From contig OX442314.1 of assembly GCA_949358305.1 (NCBI GenBank), positions 65,357,369 to 65,421,368 on the forward strand: 64,000 nucleotides of DNA, written 5' to 3'. The DNA comes from Strigamia acuminata. Taxonomy: Eukaryota; Arthropoda; Chilopoda; Geophilomorpha; Linotaeniidae. Both the position numbers and the translations under genes were made by a program. Each line of letters starts with the position of its first letter. Within the stretch, counting starts at the first letter, position 1. The notes beneath the pieces are model-generated. The model was not told where the DNA came from and did no database searches. It saw nothing but the letters and a program-made list of their open reading frames with translations. Shown one piece after another: positions 31,217 to 43,400 of the stretch.

Positions 31217-32573
31217 TGTTGCTAGCAACATAAAGGAAAGTTGCTAAACGTCTTAAAAATTAGTCATCTGGAATTATTAAAAAGGGTTTTTAATATTTAT
31301 CTTAGATTGGGAATTTAATTAGGCACTTATCTGAATATAAGTCTTCTTTGAGTTAGTTTGAGTGAATTTCTCAGTACTGGTTGATCTGACCGGATAAATC
31401 TGGGAAGAAAAGAGTTTTACATTAGTTATTTTTCCACTTAGAATTTATTTTCTATCTTGTTTACCTGTGTTATACATGTTTTGATGTTTCCAAGTGTTTT
31501 CCTGTTTCCAGTCCACTACTGTCAATGTAGTGACAAGGTGTAGTGATGCTTTCAGACAGCAAAAGTGTACTAGAATGAGAAATGTATGTTATTATCAGTT
31601 TTAAGCTGTTTCAATCAATTTCTGTGAGTTTTCTGTATATTACTAACCAATTAAGCGTTTTGTTAACTTAGATTGTGTGTAGCCTGTCTAGTGAGCTAAT
31701 TTCAAGCCTTTTTATCCTCCTGCAAGTGATCTCTGTTTACATTGTCGGCCATTACTGTGGGAGTGGTCTACTTGTATCTGTAAAGAGAGGAGATAATGTT
31801 TAATCCCAAAGAGTTTTTGTGGGTTCTGATTAATAATTAATCACTTAATTATTATGCAATGTAAAAGTGTTAAGTTTAAGATTTATCTGTGTTGATTTAT
31901 AACTTAACTTCTGCACTTACTGTAAAGTTGCCAGCTCATTGGTCTAAAATGTCTTTACTTATTCTTTTCTCTATTTTATGAGTTGTTCAGTGTGTTTTAG
32001 AGTGAATAATTTAGTTCTCAATGAGCATTGTGTTTAGAGACTGTTGTTAATGTATACTTTTGCATTTAATGTCAAATACTTGCTGTTAGGCTTATGTGTT
32101 TTCAACTATTAACTTCTACGGTAGTTTTGTTGTGCCAGCAGTACTTATTTCTCTTTACAAGCACTTAGAGACCTCTGTAACTTTAAGTGCAAGTGTCCTT
32201 ATACAATGTGGAGATAGTTACACTTGTTGTTTCTTATTATTGTTAAAGTGTGACTTCTTTGTAAAATCCTCGTGATTCAATTGTAGTAGTGTTGTTAAGA
32301 ATTTAGAGAATAAAATGGTTGCTTTTTATTTCTCTCCAAGTCTCATTTCTCTATACAACCAGAAAGCAATGTGCAGTGAGTAGAAAAATCCTCCTTCCTC
32401 CTCCTTGAACTCACCAGTGGCAGATCATCATGTGAAGCAGCAAGTTCAAGTCCAGTGTTTGCATTTCTTCAAGTCTTTGGCCAACTTCTGTGTATCAATT
32501 TTAGCCAAGCAGCAGTCAAGTATTGCCGCCCCTCCTTCTGGCCTGGTTGTCGCCTGCGACCTTGCCAGAAACA
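31217..32573 (+). repeat. BEL-B 3' LTR (1357 bp)
   Basis: Same length and, where compared, same sequence as 25999-27355. It is followed by the CCAA target duplication and the remainder of the BEL-A LTR. Confidence 0.95.
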
Positions 32574-32577
32574 CCAA

Positions 32578-33320
32578 TATTAGTTGTTGTTAATCTAAGC
32601 GTTTACCTTTGTTATTGCATGGTTGTTAAGGGGTTAAAACTGTGACACGTTGCGCCCTCTTTTGGTGGTGATTGGGTTTGGGCTCAGCATTGTGTTTTGA
32701 GTGTAACTAATGTTAGTTTTAGCCTTTGAATTATTTGTTAAGTTTAAGTGAAGTGCTGTTTGCACAGGTCATACTGTTATCAAGGTGTTAGGTTAAGTTT
32801 TGTCTTTATTTATGTTAAGTTTGACATCTGTTGTAGATATACGGAAACCTTGTCGGCACTATTGTTATTATTCAAATCTGTATTGTTTGGTCACTGACAT
32901 TTATTGTAATCAGGTGACCAGTTGTTAAGAGTAGGTTGCTAAAGAAGCAACAGTTGTTATCAGTTGTTAAGTATTAAAACCAGTTGATATTTTTCCTCCT
33001 TCTTTGGATAATTTATTCCTGTGTTTCTTTTACTTCAACATTCATGATGACTTGTGAGTAGAGAGCTTTGCCTGCTCTCCTCCTCCCTGGGAGCACGGAA
33101 TTTCTACCCCGCAGCTAAAGAGGTTTTGCCAATCACTTCATCTAAATGCAGTCAGGCCTAGTTTCATGCAGTCAGGCCTAACCCTTCTTCAAGTTAGGCT
33201 TATGCTCAGAGAGAGGATTTCAACTTGTCTCTTCAACCACTACACAGTCTCGGGCGGTTTCCAGAGTTTGGTGACCAATTCGCCAGTTTTTTCCTGTGAG
33301 ATCCAAGGTTGTTTGCTACA
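32578..33320 (+). repeat. BEL-A 3' LTR, second part (743 bp)
   Basis: Continues the BEL-A LTR from TATTAGTTGTTG to TTGCTACA and matches 18357-19099. It differs from the 5' LTR at 33243 (C for T). It is followed by GTGA and resumption of the satellite. Confidence 0.95.
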
Positions 33321-33685
33321 GTGATGAGATCAAAAGTCTATTCTCCCAAATCATTGATTGGATGTTTCTAAAACTTACATTGGAGCCTTCTACTAAGGTT
33401 TAAACACTATTTCTGAACATTCAGAGACATTGGACTTGTGGTGTTTGTGCTAAGTCAACTGTGATTAGATCAAAAGTCTATTCTCCCAAATCATTGGTTG
33501 GATGTCTCTAAAACTTACATTGGAGCCTTCTACTAAGGTTTAAACACTATTTCTGAACATTCAGAGACATTGGTCTTGTGGTGTTTGTGCTAAGTCAACT
33601 GTGATGAGATCAAAAGTCTATTCTCCCAAATCATTGGTTGGATGTTTCTAAAATTTACATTGGAGCCTTCTACTAAGGTTTAAAC
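33321..33685. repeat. Satellite segment between BEL-A and BEL-C
   Basis: 365 bp of the same 140-bp satellite, in phase with the sequence left of BEL-A. It ends at the BEL-C target AAAC (33682-33685). Confidence 0.95.
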
Positions 33686-34446
33686 TGTTGCGAGCACGCG
33701 CAACATGGATTTTTTGCTATCGCAATAGCGGATTTGCTTGAATTGATCAATTATTTAAGTTTGTGTTTAGTTAATAGTGCAGCTTAAGTTTTGGCTAAAT
33801 GTTAAATGAATTTCGTGTAGTTTGTGACGTGGGAGTTATGTTTTACCTGATTTAAGCTGTCTTTCTTAAGGTAATCTTGTATTTTTCCTTTGATTCTTTG
33901 GAGTTTTACTGCTTGGATTCGTCCAAAGAGTCGCTGCTGTTAGTTCCTAAGTTAGTTCATTTATTTGAAACACTTTGGCTTAATGTATTACGGTTTTGTG
34001 CCTTTTGTAATGATTTTATACTTGAAACTGTGTATTTTCTTGTATACGCTTTATCATTTTGTCACTAGAGGGACAATTCGCCTCTTGCGAGTGATTGTTG
34101 CCACTCGTTGCTCTAATTGTTGTAGGTTGCGCAGCAACTACACTGTGACTGTTATGTAGATTTCTAGGGTTAAGATATGTAATTTTCTCCTCTCTTTTCT
34201 GTGTACTTTTGATAGATATTAACTTTACATTAAATTCGGTTTGTTTATGTGTTATTTGGCATATTAGTGGTGAGTTCTTCCAGACACTTATTAGGCCACT
34301 TTGCACGGATTTCAAGCAGGATTTCTCCTGCAATGCATCATCTCTTTTGGAGCTCATCACAAGTTCTAGTAAGTAGGTTTATTTGTTATAAGCTTTTTCT
34401 GTTGTCTTCTAGAGTGCCACACGGCCACAAAGCATTGCTAGAAACA
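33686..34446 (+). repeat. BEL-C 5' LTR (761 bp)
   Basis: Starts TGTTGCG with its inverted copy CGCAACA after a 6-nt spacer, and ends GCTAGAAACA. The last bases resemble the BEL-B LTR end (CCAGAAACA). Confidence 0.95.
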
Positions 34447-34450
34447 TTTT

Positions 34451-34475
34451 TGGTGCCGTTTTGCTTGACCAGGAT
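34451..34475 (+). other. BEL-C primer binding site, split tRNA-His type
   Basis: TGGTGCCG, then a 7-nt insert TTTTGCT, then TGACCAGGAT. The two blocks together give the tRNA-His complement seen intact in BEL-A. It starts 4 nt after the LTR. Confidence 0.6.
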
Positions 34476-34998
34476 GCTAGCCAAGTGTCGTCAGGTTGCC
34501 GTGAGTTCGAAAATGGGTGACATCGCCGCCATTTTCGGAAACAAGATCGGTAATTGCAGTGGAGGCTGCCAGCGCTTAGTGACGACAGACGCATCGTGTG
34601 AAGCCAGCGCATTCACAAGCGCAATGCGTGTGGCTGTCGGTCAAATCGAGAATTGCTGCTCGGGATGGCGAAATTCGTCTCAGATTCGCCCAGTACGAGT
34701 GCGTCGTATGGCGGAATGCAGCGACCACTTCAGGATCGTCGATGGAGAGAGTTTCGGCAAGATTTTCCCGGATTTCGTGTGCCCAGTTCGTTGGACAGTA
34801 CGAGGCTGTGTCCACACAGACGTGCGCCGTCTCACAAGCGACGCGGTCAAGATTCCAGTCGAGTTGTTTCGTCTTCAGCAGAGCCAGTTTTCTCAGGCAG
34901 AATGGACGATCCAGCAAAGAGATTCGTGCCGTCAGCGCACACAGAATGGTCACCGAGTTTGGAAGAGTCACTCTTCAAGCGTCAGTCGACCGCCAGTT

Positions 34999-35016
34999 AA
35001 ACACAACGCAATGTAC
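34999..35016 (+). promoter_or_regulatory. Conserved leader motif, BEL-C copy
   Basis: AAACACAACGCAATGTAC, identical over 18 nt to BEL-B, lies about 550 nt after the PBS. Its retention in an element with no genes argues for a cis-acting role. Confidence 0.6.
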
Positions 35017-38000
35017 TAGAATCGGCAATGAAGATTTTGTTTTTTTTGTCGATTATATTTTCTCGTTTTCATCAAATGTTAATTTTAAGGTTTTTGGGGG
35101 ATATTCTGGTTGTTTTGGGAGTTTTGGGGCGTTAGTTCTGTTTCATGCTTCTGCATACGTCGTTGTGCAAGTGTAGCTAGTTTCCACGCCTATTTGCGCC
35201 TTGTTTGGAGTCCCCTTAAACTCTAAACTTCTGTTTTTGTCCTCCTCGAATGCGTTTTCTAGTATTAATGTCATGAGTTTCTTGTTAAAGATACTAAAGA
35301 GTAGCTTATATGAATTTATTGGCTTTTTTGTCGGAAATTAATTAGGGAGTTCCTGTCTTTAATTGTCTACAGTTAGACCTGCGGTTTTTTAAGTAGCTTG
35401 CACACGTTTTATTGAGAATTTTTGGCCCAATCCGTGCATACGGTAGTTAGTTGTATTTGAATTTTCTTTAATCCACTCCCTTTTAATTTGAAATCGCCAA
35501 CTTATTATACAATAAGCTCTTTGGTCTTGAGTTCTTGTAATTTCCCAGGGTTTTTCCCTTGTTACGTGTAAACTCTTTGAGAGTTTTTTTAGGCTTACTG
35601 ACAGGAGCGTCGTCACATTTGCAGATTTTTAGTGGTGTTGGCCAGTTAGTCGTCAGCTTGGGGTCGATTAACTCCCGCTTTTAGCTTTCTGCCCTACGCT
35701 AAAGTTAAATTACTAGCTATTGTGGGCCAACCAGTTCCCTCTTCTCGTCCTTCCCGCCTATCAGAGCGGCGGTCAGGGGGGTCCTTGAGTGATCTAGCTT
35801 CTTCTCGTCATGTGAGCCTGCTCTTGTGTTTGGAATGTGGACGACCTCTGGTCTTTACGTTTTGTGTCCAATGTCTTTCATGTGTTGCACGAGTTTCCTC
35901 GTGAGCTCTGGTGTCGGTCATCTCTCCGCTTCGGGAGAGGGCACACCCGTTTGTATTCGTGTGTCTGTAGAACGTTTCTTGTTTTTAGAACGAGATTCGT
36001 TCTTTTGCTGCTCATGTCAAGCTGAGCGAGCGCTGGCCCGTGAGGTCAGTCGGTTCTTATCTGTCCGTCAAATTTCTGTTCGGTTAGATTGTGTTACGAC
36101 TTGTTTGCAAGTGGGTTTGGATTTAGATAGGCGTGTGACTTCTGTCGGTGCTGGAAGTTTAGAGCAGCCGATCCGCACCGCCCACTGGGCAAGTCCAGTT
36201 TCTGTTGTTGACTGCTGCACCCAGTGTCTACCGCTGGTGATGTACGTTCTGCATTTTCGCTTTCTCTTCGTGGAAACGTCCGTAGCGTTTCATGAGTCTT
36301 CATTAGTGATTAGTCTCGCCTTTTATCGTTTAAAAAAGGGAGTTTAGTTATTCTAGTTCTTTGGGGCAACCTTAGAATTTGGACATTTTAGCTTATTCGT
36401 TTAGGAAATAGCTTGCTTGCTATTTTTGGGTTGTGGCTAGCTAGCGTGGCGTTAGGGTATAGGTACTTGTTTTGGATGGTCGTTTTTGCTGTGCACAGCA
36501 GGGACTGCCATTCGATGTGTTACAGAGGGCAGGTTTGCACTGCCATACTCTGTTAGATGTCGTGTCCGAGACAAAGTCCCTGCGCCTTTTGGCGGCCCCT
36601 ATTTCTACGTTTGCTTCCCGCGACTGAGTAGTTGTTGTTAGTCTTTCATTCCTAGCTCTGCAGTGAGGCAGACATGCACTAGGCAGGGAGCCCACTCTAG
36701 GATGGGTCGAAGGACGTGTGTGTGCGGCCTTCTTGGCGCCGGCACTCGGCAACACGTTTTAGTCATTGGACAACACGTGCTTTCAGTAAAGTGGCGATTT
36801 CCGGAAGTCGGCTTGCTGATCGACGATGTGGTCAATGGGTATGTGAGCGAGTCAATTGTCGACTTGCAGTTGCTTACCGGTTCCAGTAATGCGGTTGGCA
36901 ACTGGCAAGTCCTTGTGCTCATGTCTATGTGTGACGCCCCTCGCAATCAGGGACGTCAAGCAACCCTCCCTCTTCTCTCGTTTTTCGGTTCAATCATATT
37001 GGTTCCGACTCGGGGTGGGCCAAGCGTTCATACGGTAGCCTCCTTATTGGAGCATGGGGTTTTAACTAGATCTAGTTTCTATTTCCCCCTCGGTTAAAGA
37101 AGTTTCAGTCTTCGTGGTAGTCTGCTCACAACAGGCTACACGGTGGCCCGAGTGCGGACGTGCAGTCCATCGGGTACCTCTTTGTTCAAGGCGCATTCGT
37201 AAAGCGCAGCTCGGTTGAAAGAAAGCCACCGGTTTTAATTTCTTTTCAACGACGTGATTAGTTTTCGTGAAGGAAGTGTAGCTTCGTTTCATTTGGTTGC
37301 AGTTGCACTGCTTCCAACGTTTTTCAGTATCATATGACACCTGTTGATCTTCAAAAAGAAGCAGGTCCCTTTCCTTTCTTTTCTCGTGGGGAGGAAATGG
37401 ATTGATTATTTGGGTACGGACTTGTTCCCTCTTCGGAAAAAAAAGCAGAAGTTTAGTGTTTTGGAATTCTTGCTGGTTTTCACAGTTCCGGTTTGCTAGT
37501 TTCCTTTGTGAGGCCATACTTGGCCAATAGCTTTAGTGATAATATTGACGTTTTAGCCGGTATTTATTTGCACGGAACGTGCTCGTTCTGTTTAGATAAT
37601 TGAACCGTTTTTCTCTTGTTAGTTAGATAAAGTTGTGGTTGATGGGTCAGCGTGCGCGTGTTTCCTTGTCGCTGTGGACAAGAGGTCGCAGATGGTTTAC
37701 ACAGTCACCTGACTAAGTCTTTCCTTTTTTCTTTATTCTCTGCTCTTAGCGGTTTCGTGGGTTCATGTCAAGTCAGGGTGCGGTCAACGCCTTTGCGTGG
37801 CAGTTGCTGCGAATGGTTCGCATTGCCTGAGCTTCATGCCTTCTCGTTCTCTTTTTCCTCTTTCTGGCGTGATCATGTTAGCTAGGTGGTCATGGCTTTG
37901 GGTAAGTTGTTAGTTGGTCACTCTTTGCAAAAGAGTGGTGCCTAGGTCTTGACGGCATTTTCTAGTTCTTCGTACGAATGCTGGGTGGTTGGTCAGACGA

Positions 38001-38744
38001 TAGGTCTGGGTCAACGCATTCATTCCCTTATTTTAAATTTTTCTTGTTTTCTAGAAAAGGGTCGTCCTTAATAGTTTATTAAGTTTGAGTTCGCAGCTCG
38101 TGTTTTCGTGCGGACGGAGGTTTCCGTGGCACGTTGCCACTTGAGCGCTGGCTCGAGGACAACGAGGCGGTGAAGCCTGCCGTGTCTCAAGTTTGTTCTT
38201 TTTTGCGTTTCAAGTTTCTTCTAGTCTTCATGTATGTCATGTTCCTTGCGAGGCCATGCTCGATCAAGAGTTTTTGTCACAGTTTTCCTTTTTTCGACGA
38301 CGTTTAGTTTTCGGTTCTGAGACTTCTAACCTCGGTGTTTGGTTGGACGATTGTTTTGGACCAGCGCCTTTCCTCTCTGACAAGGATTTCTGTTCTCCCA
38401 TTTTTAGTTTCCGTTTAGTTTAAGCGTCTGTCTACGGGTTGACAGACTGAGTTTTCGGACAAGCTCCCGCAATAATCTCACGTCGTTTTGGTTAGAAAAC
38501 CCCTTCAGTCGGATTTTCTGAAGGTTCTTGCGTGTGCGCCACGTGTCTATTGGCGACGCCGTAGCCCCTTGGTGTCTGGACTAGGTCATCATGGCACGGC
38601 CCTTCTCTTTCTTCTCTCGTGTTCTAAGTTTCTTTTAGTGTCTATGGTTTTGCCTTCGCGACTTTCACAAAGTCAAGCTTGGCTTCGATACTTTTTCTTT
38701 CCGTGCTCTTGGTTTTGATGGGGAATTCCTTCAAAAGTTTTCTG

Positions 38745-38777
38745 CCTTGCCTTCCCTTCTTCTTTGGCCGGCAACGC
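38745..38777 (+). other. BEL-C 3' terminal tract (PPT position)
   Basis: A long pyrimidine run (CCTTGCCTTCCCTTCTTCTT) followed by TGGCCGGCAACGC directly abuts the 3' LTR. It shares the pyrimidine plus GGCCGGCA layout with the other BEL elements. Confidence 0.6.
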
Positions 38778-38963
38778 TGTTGCGAGCACGCGCAACATGG
38801 ATTTTTTGCTATCGCAATAGCGGATTTGCTTGAATTGATCAATTATTTAAGTTTGTGTTTAGTTAATAGTGCAGCTTAAGTTTTGGCTAAATGTTAAATG
38901 AATTTCGTGTAGTTTGTGACGTGGGAGTTATGTTTTACCTGATTTAAGCTGTCTTTCTTAAGG
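38778..38963 (+). repeat. BEL-C 3' LTR, first part (186 bp)
   Basis: Matches 33686-33871. It ends in AAGG (38960-38963), the left target duplication of BEL-D. Confidence 0.93.
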
Positions 38964-40434
38964 TGTTGCGGTCAGTCAACAGGAACAGAGAAGAACTGAG
39001 ATGTGGCGATTCGAAACTCCCGCCAACAAACTCAAACGATCGTATAGTGAAATTCGTACGTGTACCGTGTGGAAATGCACTTGATTCGCCTCAAAATCTC
39101 CTGTTACATGAAGGTTTAACTGTTGGAAACACTTTTGCATGGTATCCAAAGTGTTTGCTGATCCATTGGCCAGTCTGGGAAAATGGTTTTCTACTCAGGA
39201 CACATTGGAAATGGGTCAAAAGCAGAAAAGGTAAGAGTTAACATTAACACGACTATTTTAATCAAATATAAAATGGCAACTCAATAATTACACATTATCA
39301 ATCAAAAGGCACGCAACAAGCCAATTGTCGTCAAAGTACAATAAAGAAAATACTCCGTTGCCACGGAACGGAGGAAATGCAATTTCAAGCAAAGACAACA
39401 AATTACGAGAAATGTATTAAAAATAATGTGTAATAGCTCAAAATGAGCACAAAAAACTCAGGAATAATAAAGTCTATCGTAACAACAAAATTCGTTAATC
39501 AAAACACTGAGAAAACAGCGAAAACAGTGATCGCTAGGCAGACAATTGGGCCTAACCAATCAAAGACAAGCAAAATGACATAATCATCAAGTTTGAATTC
39601 AAAGTCACACACAAAACCAAATAAGTAAAGATTTTGCATTGAAATACATTAAAACTAAATAGTACTAACACCAATTGAGATATAAAAACAAAGCGACATG
39701 AAAGATTTACAAATCATCGGCAAAATCCAACATGGCGTCCGGTAAACTCTACATTGGCGGCAAAACACAAGGTTTGAATTTCAACACAAGAAATAACTTA
39801 TGTAAACACTTTGAAATAAGTAAATAAGTTCAGGGAATGTAATTTCCCGCAAAACAAGACACTTTTTAATGAAAGAACACTTGAAATCAACCGCAAACCG
39901 AACGAAACGATCTTGGACGGCAACGCACATGCGGGGTCCGTCACGATCGCTCGTAGCAGAAAAACGGCTGTTCCGGGACGAAATTAGAGTGCACGAATCA
40001 ACAGATCACCCCCAAATTAGTCTAAAACAATGTCAAAAACAATTCTAACCATCAAAATTCCATCCAAACGGAAGGTTAGAAGTTTGAACAAAAACCGAAC
40101 TAGAACTTGAAATATGACGTCACGTCAATAACACTAGTGAACTGTTCAACGACAAATGCACCAAATTTCACCCGAAATCACACAAATTGATAGAAAATGA
40201 ATAAAGTAACACAAAATCACGCAATAAACACTAGAAATAAATGCAATAAACAATGGAATATCACATTTCATCAAACATCAGTATCTGAAAGCACTAAAAA
40301 CATTTTAATAATGCAAAAATCCTTTAAATAAAAACTGAAATGTTATGCAAAATAAAACACACTTTGGAAACATTTATTCAGACACAAATTGGCAATAAAA
40401 GTAGTTTCTAAATTATTCCACGTTGTTTGCAACA
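38964..40434 (-). repeat. BEL-D 3' LTR (1471 bp)
   Basis: Read on the minus strand it begins TGTTGCAAACAACG and ends ACCGCAACA. It contains a perfect CRE-like palindrome TGACGTCA (40115-40122). A 92-codon plus-strand frame here (38963-39241) recurs in the other LTR and is antisense to the element, so it is not called. Confidence 0.95.
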
Positions 40435-40477
40435 ACGAATTGCCAGCGAGAAAGAGAGAGAAGAGAGATGAGAGAAG
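40435..40477 (-). other. BEL-D 3' terminal tract (PPT position)
   Basis: In element orientation a CTCTCTTCTCTCTCTTTCTC-type pyrimidine run leads into GCTGGCAATTCGT and then the LTR. The coding strand is pyrimidine, not purine. Confidence 0.6.
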
Positions 40478-40492
40478 TCTGCAAAACACACA

Positions 40493-43400
40493 TCAATCAA
40501 GTTCAAGGGCTCTAATATGCCTTACAGAACGACGCAACTCTCTTCCATCGGGAAGCACAACACTGACGATGCGAATTAGTCCATCATCACCAGGAAAAAC
40601 TTGTTTTATTCTGGCAAGAGGCCAAAAGTAAGGGTTGGTTCCCATCTTTTCAAGAAGAACAATCTGATCAATTTTGGGGTTTTGAAAAGATTTATCTCCT
40701 TTAGTCTCATAAAAGTTTCTTAACTGCATCAAGTAACTGTGTTTCCATATACTCCAAAAATCCCAAATGAACTGTCTTCTTTTCTTGTCGAGTTTTCGAA
40801 GGTCACTTTTCTTGATTGCATTCAAGGTCTTGTTGATCATGTATTTCGGCATACCTCCCGTTAAAAAGTTTTCAGGTGAAAGGATTCTGCCGCCGTCTAT
40901 ATTTTCGTGTACATACGACAAAGGTCGTGAATTCAACACGGAGCTGATCTCAAGAACCAAGGTTTGTAAATTTTCTAAATCCACAGTGTGTCTCAATAAA
41001 GTTTTCCGCAATTTATCCTTTACTGAACGGACTAGTCTCTCCCAAGCTCCTCCCATCCACGGTGAAAGTGGAGGGATAAATGTCCATACAATCCTTTTCT
41101 CAGACAGAAATGTTTTTATGTCCGAACGGCCAATCAGTTTTCCCCATGACTGAATTTGTGTACTTCCTTTTTCAAAGGTTTTACTGTTGTCCGAGAAGAC
41201 TTTTGCTGGACAACCGTAACGAGCACAAAATCTTCTGAATGCCAATAAGAATTTCTCAGTGGATAAATCTTCGGACACTTCGAGATGTAAACTTCGTGTA
41301 ACCATACAAGTGAATAATAAAATGTATGTTTTCTTCAATCGTTTTTTGTCCTTTCCCACAAAAATAGGTCCTAAATGATCGATTCCGGTGTGTTGAAAAG
41401 GAGCTGCTGGGGTTACTCTTTCTTTCGGTAATTCTCCAGTAGACGGATTATTTCTTGCAAGTTTAGTCCTTCTGCAAACGGAACATTCTCTTATCACAGT
41501 CTGAATGGTCCTGCGTCCTCGGAGAACCCAAAATTTCTCACGAATTCGGTAAAGTGTTTCACTCAAATCTCCATGCATGAGATCAAGATGAGTCTTGCGA
41601 ATAATTAGTCTAGTTACCCAACTTTCGTTATGCAAAAGAATCGGGTATTTTTCGTCAAATGAAAGCAAAGACAATCTCAGTCTGCTGCGCAAACGTAAAA
41701 GCCCATCCTCATCTAAGAAATATTCGAAATTTTTCAAAGGGGATGATCTCTCAACTTCAGTCTTGTTTTTCACAGCTTCGATCTCTTCTCGAAAATAGAT
41801 TTCCTGTGAAAATTGAAGAATCCTAATTTGACTAGATTCCATTTCGCGTTGCGCGAGATCTTCGCCGCGAAAACGATGAGATTTCCAGCGCAAAATGTAC
41901 GAAAATACTCTAACTAGACGGTTGAAGTTGCGAAATCTTTTGAAAAATTTGCTCAAAAACGTTTCTTTAACTTGAACATTCATAACCACAATCTTTATTT
42001 CTTCTTCGGGTAGTTTTTCTTGCACGACCTCGACTTTTTCGATTTTAGAAACGTCCACGCCGTTCCACCAAAGTTTATTTGTCATTAATGTTTTTGCATC
42101 GTGTGGTCGTGTAAGTAGATCTGCAGGATTGAACTCTGTCGGAATATGTGACCATTGGCTTGCGTCAGACGATGAAACAATTTCCTGAACGCGGTTAGAA
42201 ACATAAGGCTTCCACTCATTTTTCTTCGAGTTGATCCAAGCCAAAGTTATGGTGGAATCAGAAAAATATTGAATGGTTTTGATTGGATAACCTGGCAGAA
42301 AGTTATTTGTCAAATACTGACACATCCGTACACCAACGACCGCAGCAGTTAATTCAAGTCTAGGCAAGGTAATCTTTTTTGCAGGGGCTAGTCTACATTT
42401 GCTGAGTAGCAAAGTTCTTTTTCCTTTGTTGTTGACGATGAAAATTGCACATCCAAAGGCTTTAGTGCTGGCATCACAGAAAACTTCAATACTCAACTCT
42501 TCATTAGAATAGGTTTCTAACCATCGAGGTACCTTATAGCCTTTTAATTTCTGGATGTCTCGACTCCATTCGTCAATCTCTTGCTTTTCTGAGTCCGAAA
42601 TTCTTCCGTCCCAGTTCTTTGTACGTAGACAAATGTCTTGAAGAAGGAGTCTCATTTTCAAAACGACTGGAGAAATGAGTCCCATCGGGTCGAAAATAGA
42701 GGCTACCAAAGAGAGAACTTCACGTCTTGTGTTCGGAATAATGTCCATTTGTGGAATCCTGAAAATGAGGACGTCTTCTTGCGTGTCCCATAAGATTCCA
42801 AGCATTTTTATAACTCCTTGTTCACAGAATTCGTCACTTCTCATGTGAAATCCCTTTTCTTTGATGTCATTGAAAACCTTTTCATTGGCTGTCGCCCATT
42901 TAACAAGTGAGAGTTTCCCGTCATCCAAAATCATTTTTAATTCTTCACAATGCTTTGTTGTGTCTGTCGTGTGATCACCTCCAGAAGTTAAATCATCCAT
43001 GTATATCCCGGCGTCCAGTGCATCAACTTCTTTCGGATGTGTCTCCTTGTATTGATCAGCTTGTTTCCGAATTGTTGCGCACAGGAGAAAAGGAGAGGAA
43101 ATAACTCCAAATGGTACGACTATCATCCTCAAAATCATAATATTATTCCACAAATTTCTCCACGAATAGGGGTTCTTGAAATATTGCCTCGAGACCCACA
43201 AAAAACGCAGAAAGTTCCTATGTGTGGGGTTTATCATTACTTGGAGGAATGCTTGTTTAATGTCAGCAATGATTGGAATGCAATACAATCTGAATCTGAC
43301 CATCACCAATATCAAATCTGGATTCAAAGATGGTCCAGGAAAAAGGCAGTCATTTAATGAGCGTTTTCCTTTTTTCGCAGACGACGCATTGAATACGACT

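Larger units (their letters stand above)
25999..32573 (+). mobile_element. BEL-B: gag-protease-thymidine kinase BEL element nested in the BEL-A 3' LTR
   Basis: 6575 bp with two 1357-bp LTRs beginning TGTTGCTAGCAACA and ending CCAGAAACA. The target duplication is CCAA (25995-25998 and 32574-32577), and the empty site is readable in the BEL-A 5' LTR as TTTACCAATATTAG. I saw no differences between the LTRs in the stretches I compared, so insertion is recent. The element keeps PBS, leader, gag and protease but has no RT, RNase H or integrase; a thymidine kinase domain occupies the end of the ORF. It is therefore non-autonomous for reverse transcription and integration. Confidence 0.95.
17528..33320 (+). 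mobile_element. BEL-A: full-length BEL/Pao LTR retrotransposon, split by BEL-B
   Basis: A 5' LTR, tRNA-His PBS, leader, single gag-pol ORF and 3' LTR are all present on the plus strand. The 4-bp target duplication is GTGA (17524-17527 and 33321-33324), and the uninterrupted satellite reads ACTGTGATGAGATC. Removing nested BEL-B (25999-32573 plus one CCAA) leaves a 3' LTR of 829+743=1572 bp, the same length as the 5' LTR. I noticed one difference between the LTRs (T19022 versus C33243), so the insertion is young. All enzymatic motifs are intact, so this copy may be autonomous apart from its disrupted 3' LTR. Confidence 0.95.
34447..38777 (+). other. BEL-C interior without recognisable genes
   Basis: 4331 nt, T-rich on the plus strand. 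Open frames reach 256 codons only where they run out of the LTR (34249-35019); this frame is compositionally arginine/serine-rich, has no family motif and ends just after the conserved motif. Frames elsewhere are at most about 180 codons on either strand. I found no remnant of BEL pol and no host-gene signature. The first 600 nt are richer in GC than the rest. Confidence 0.75.

Noticed and set aside
34249-35019. 256-codon ORF at the start of BEL-C
   Set aside because: It begins inside the LTR, crosses the PBS and has no domain or homologue in the other elements; the GC-richer leader makes such a frame possible by chance.
36441-37517. Possible captured host gene in the BEL-C interior
   Set aside because: Frames of 100-151 codons occur on both strands with no motif or paired splice sites that would build a longer product.
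38963-39241. 92-codon plus-strand ORF, also at the end of 46572-46934
   Set aside because: It is antisense within the BEL-D LTRs and present twice only because LTRs are duplicated.
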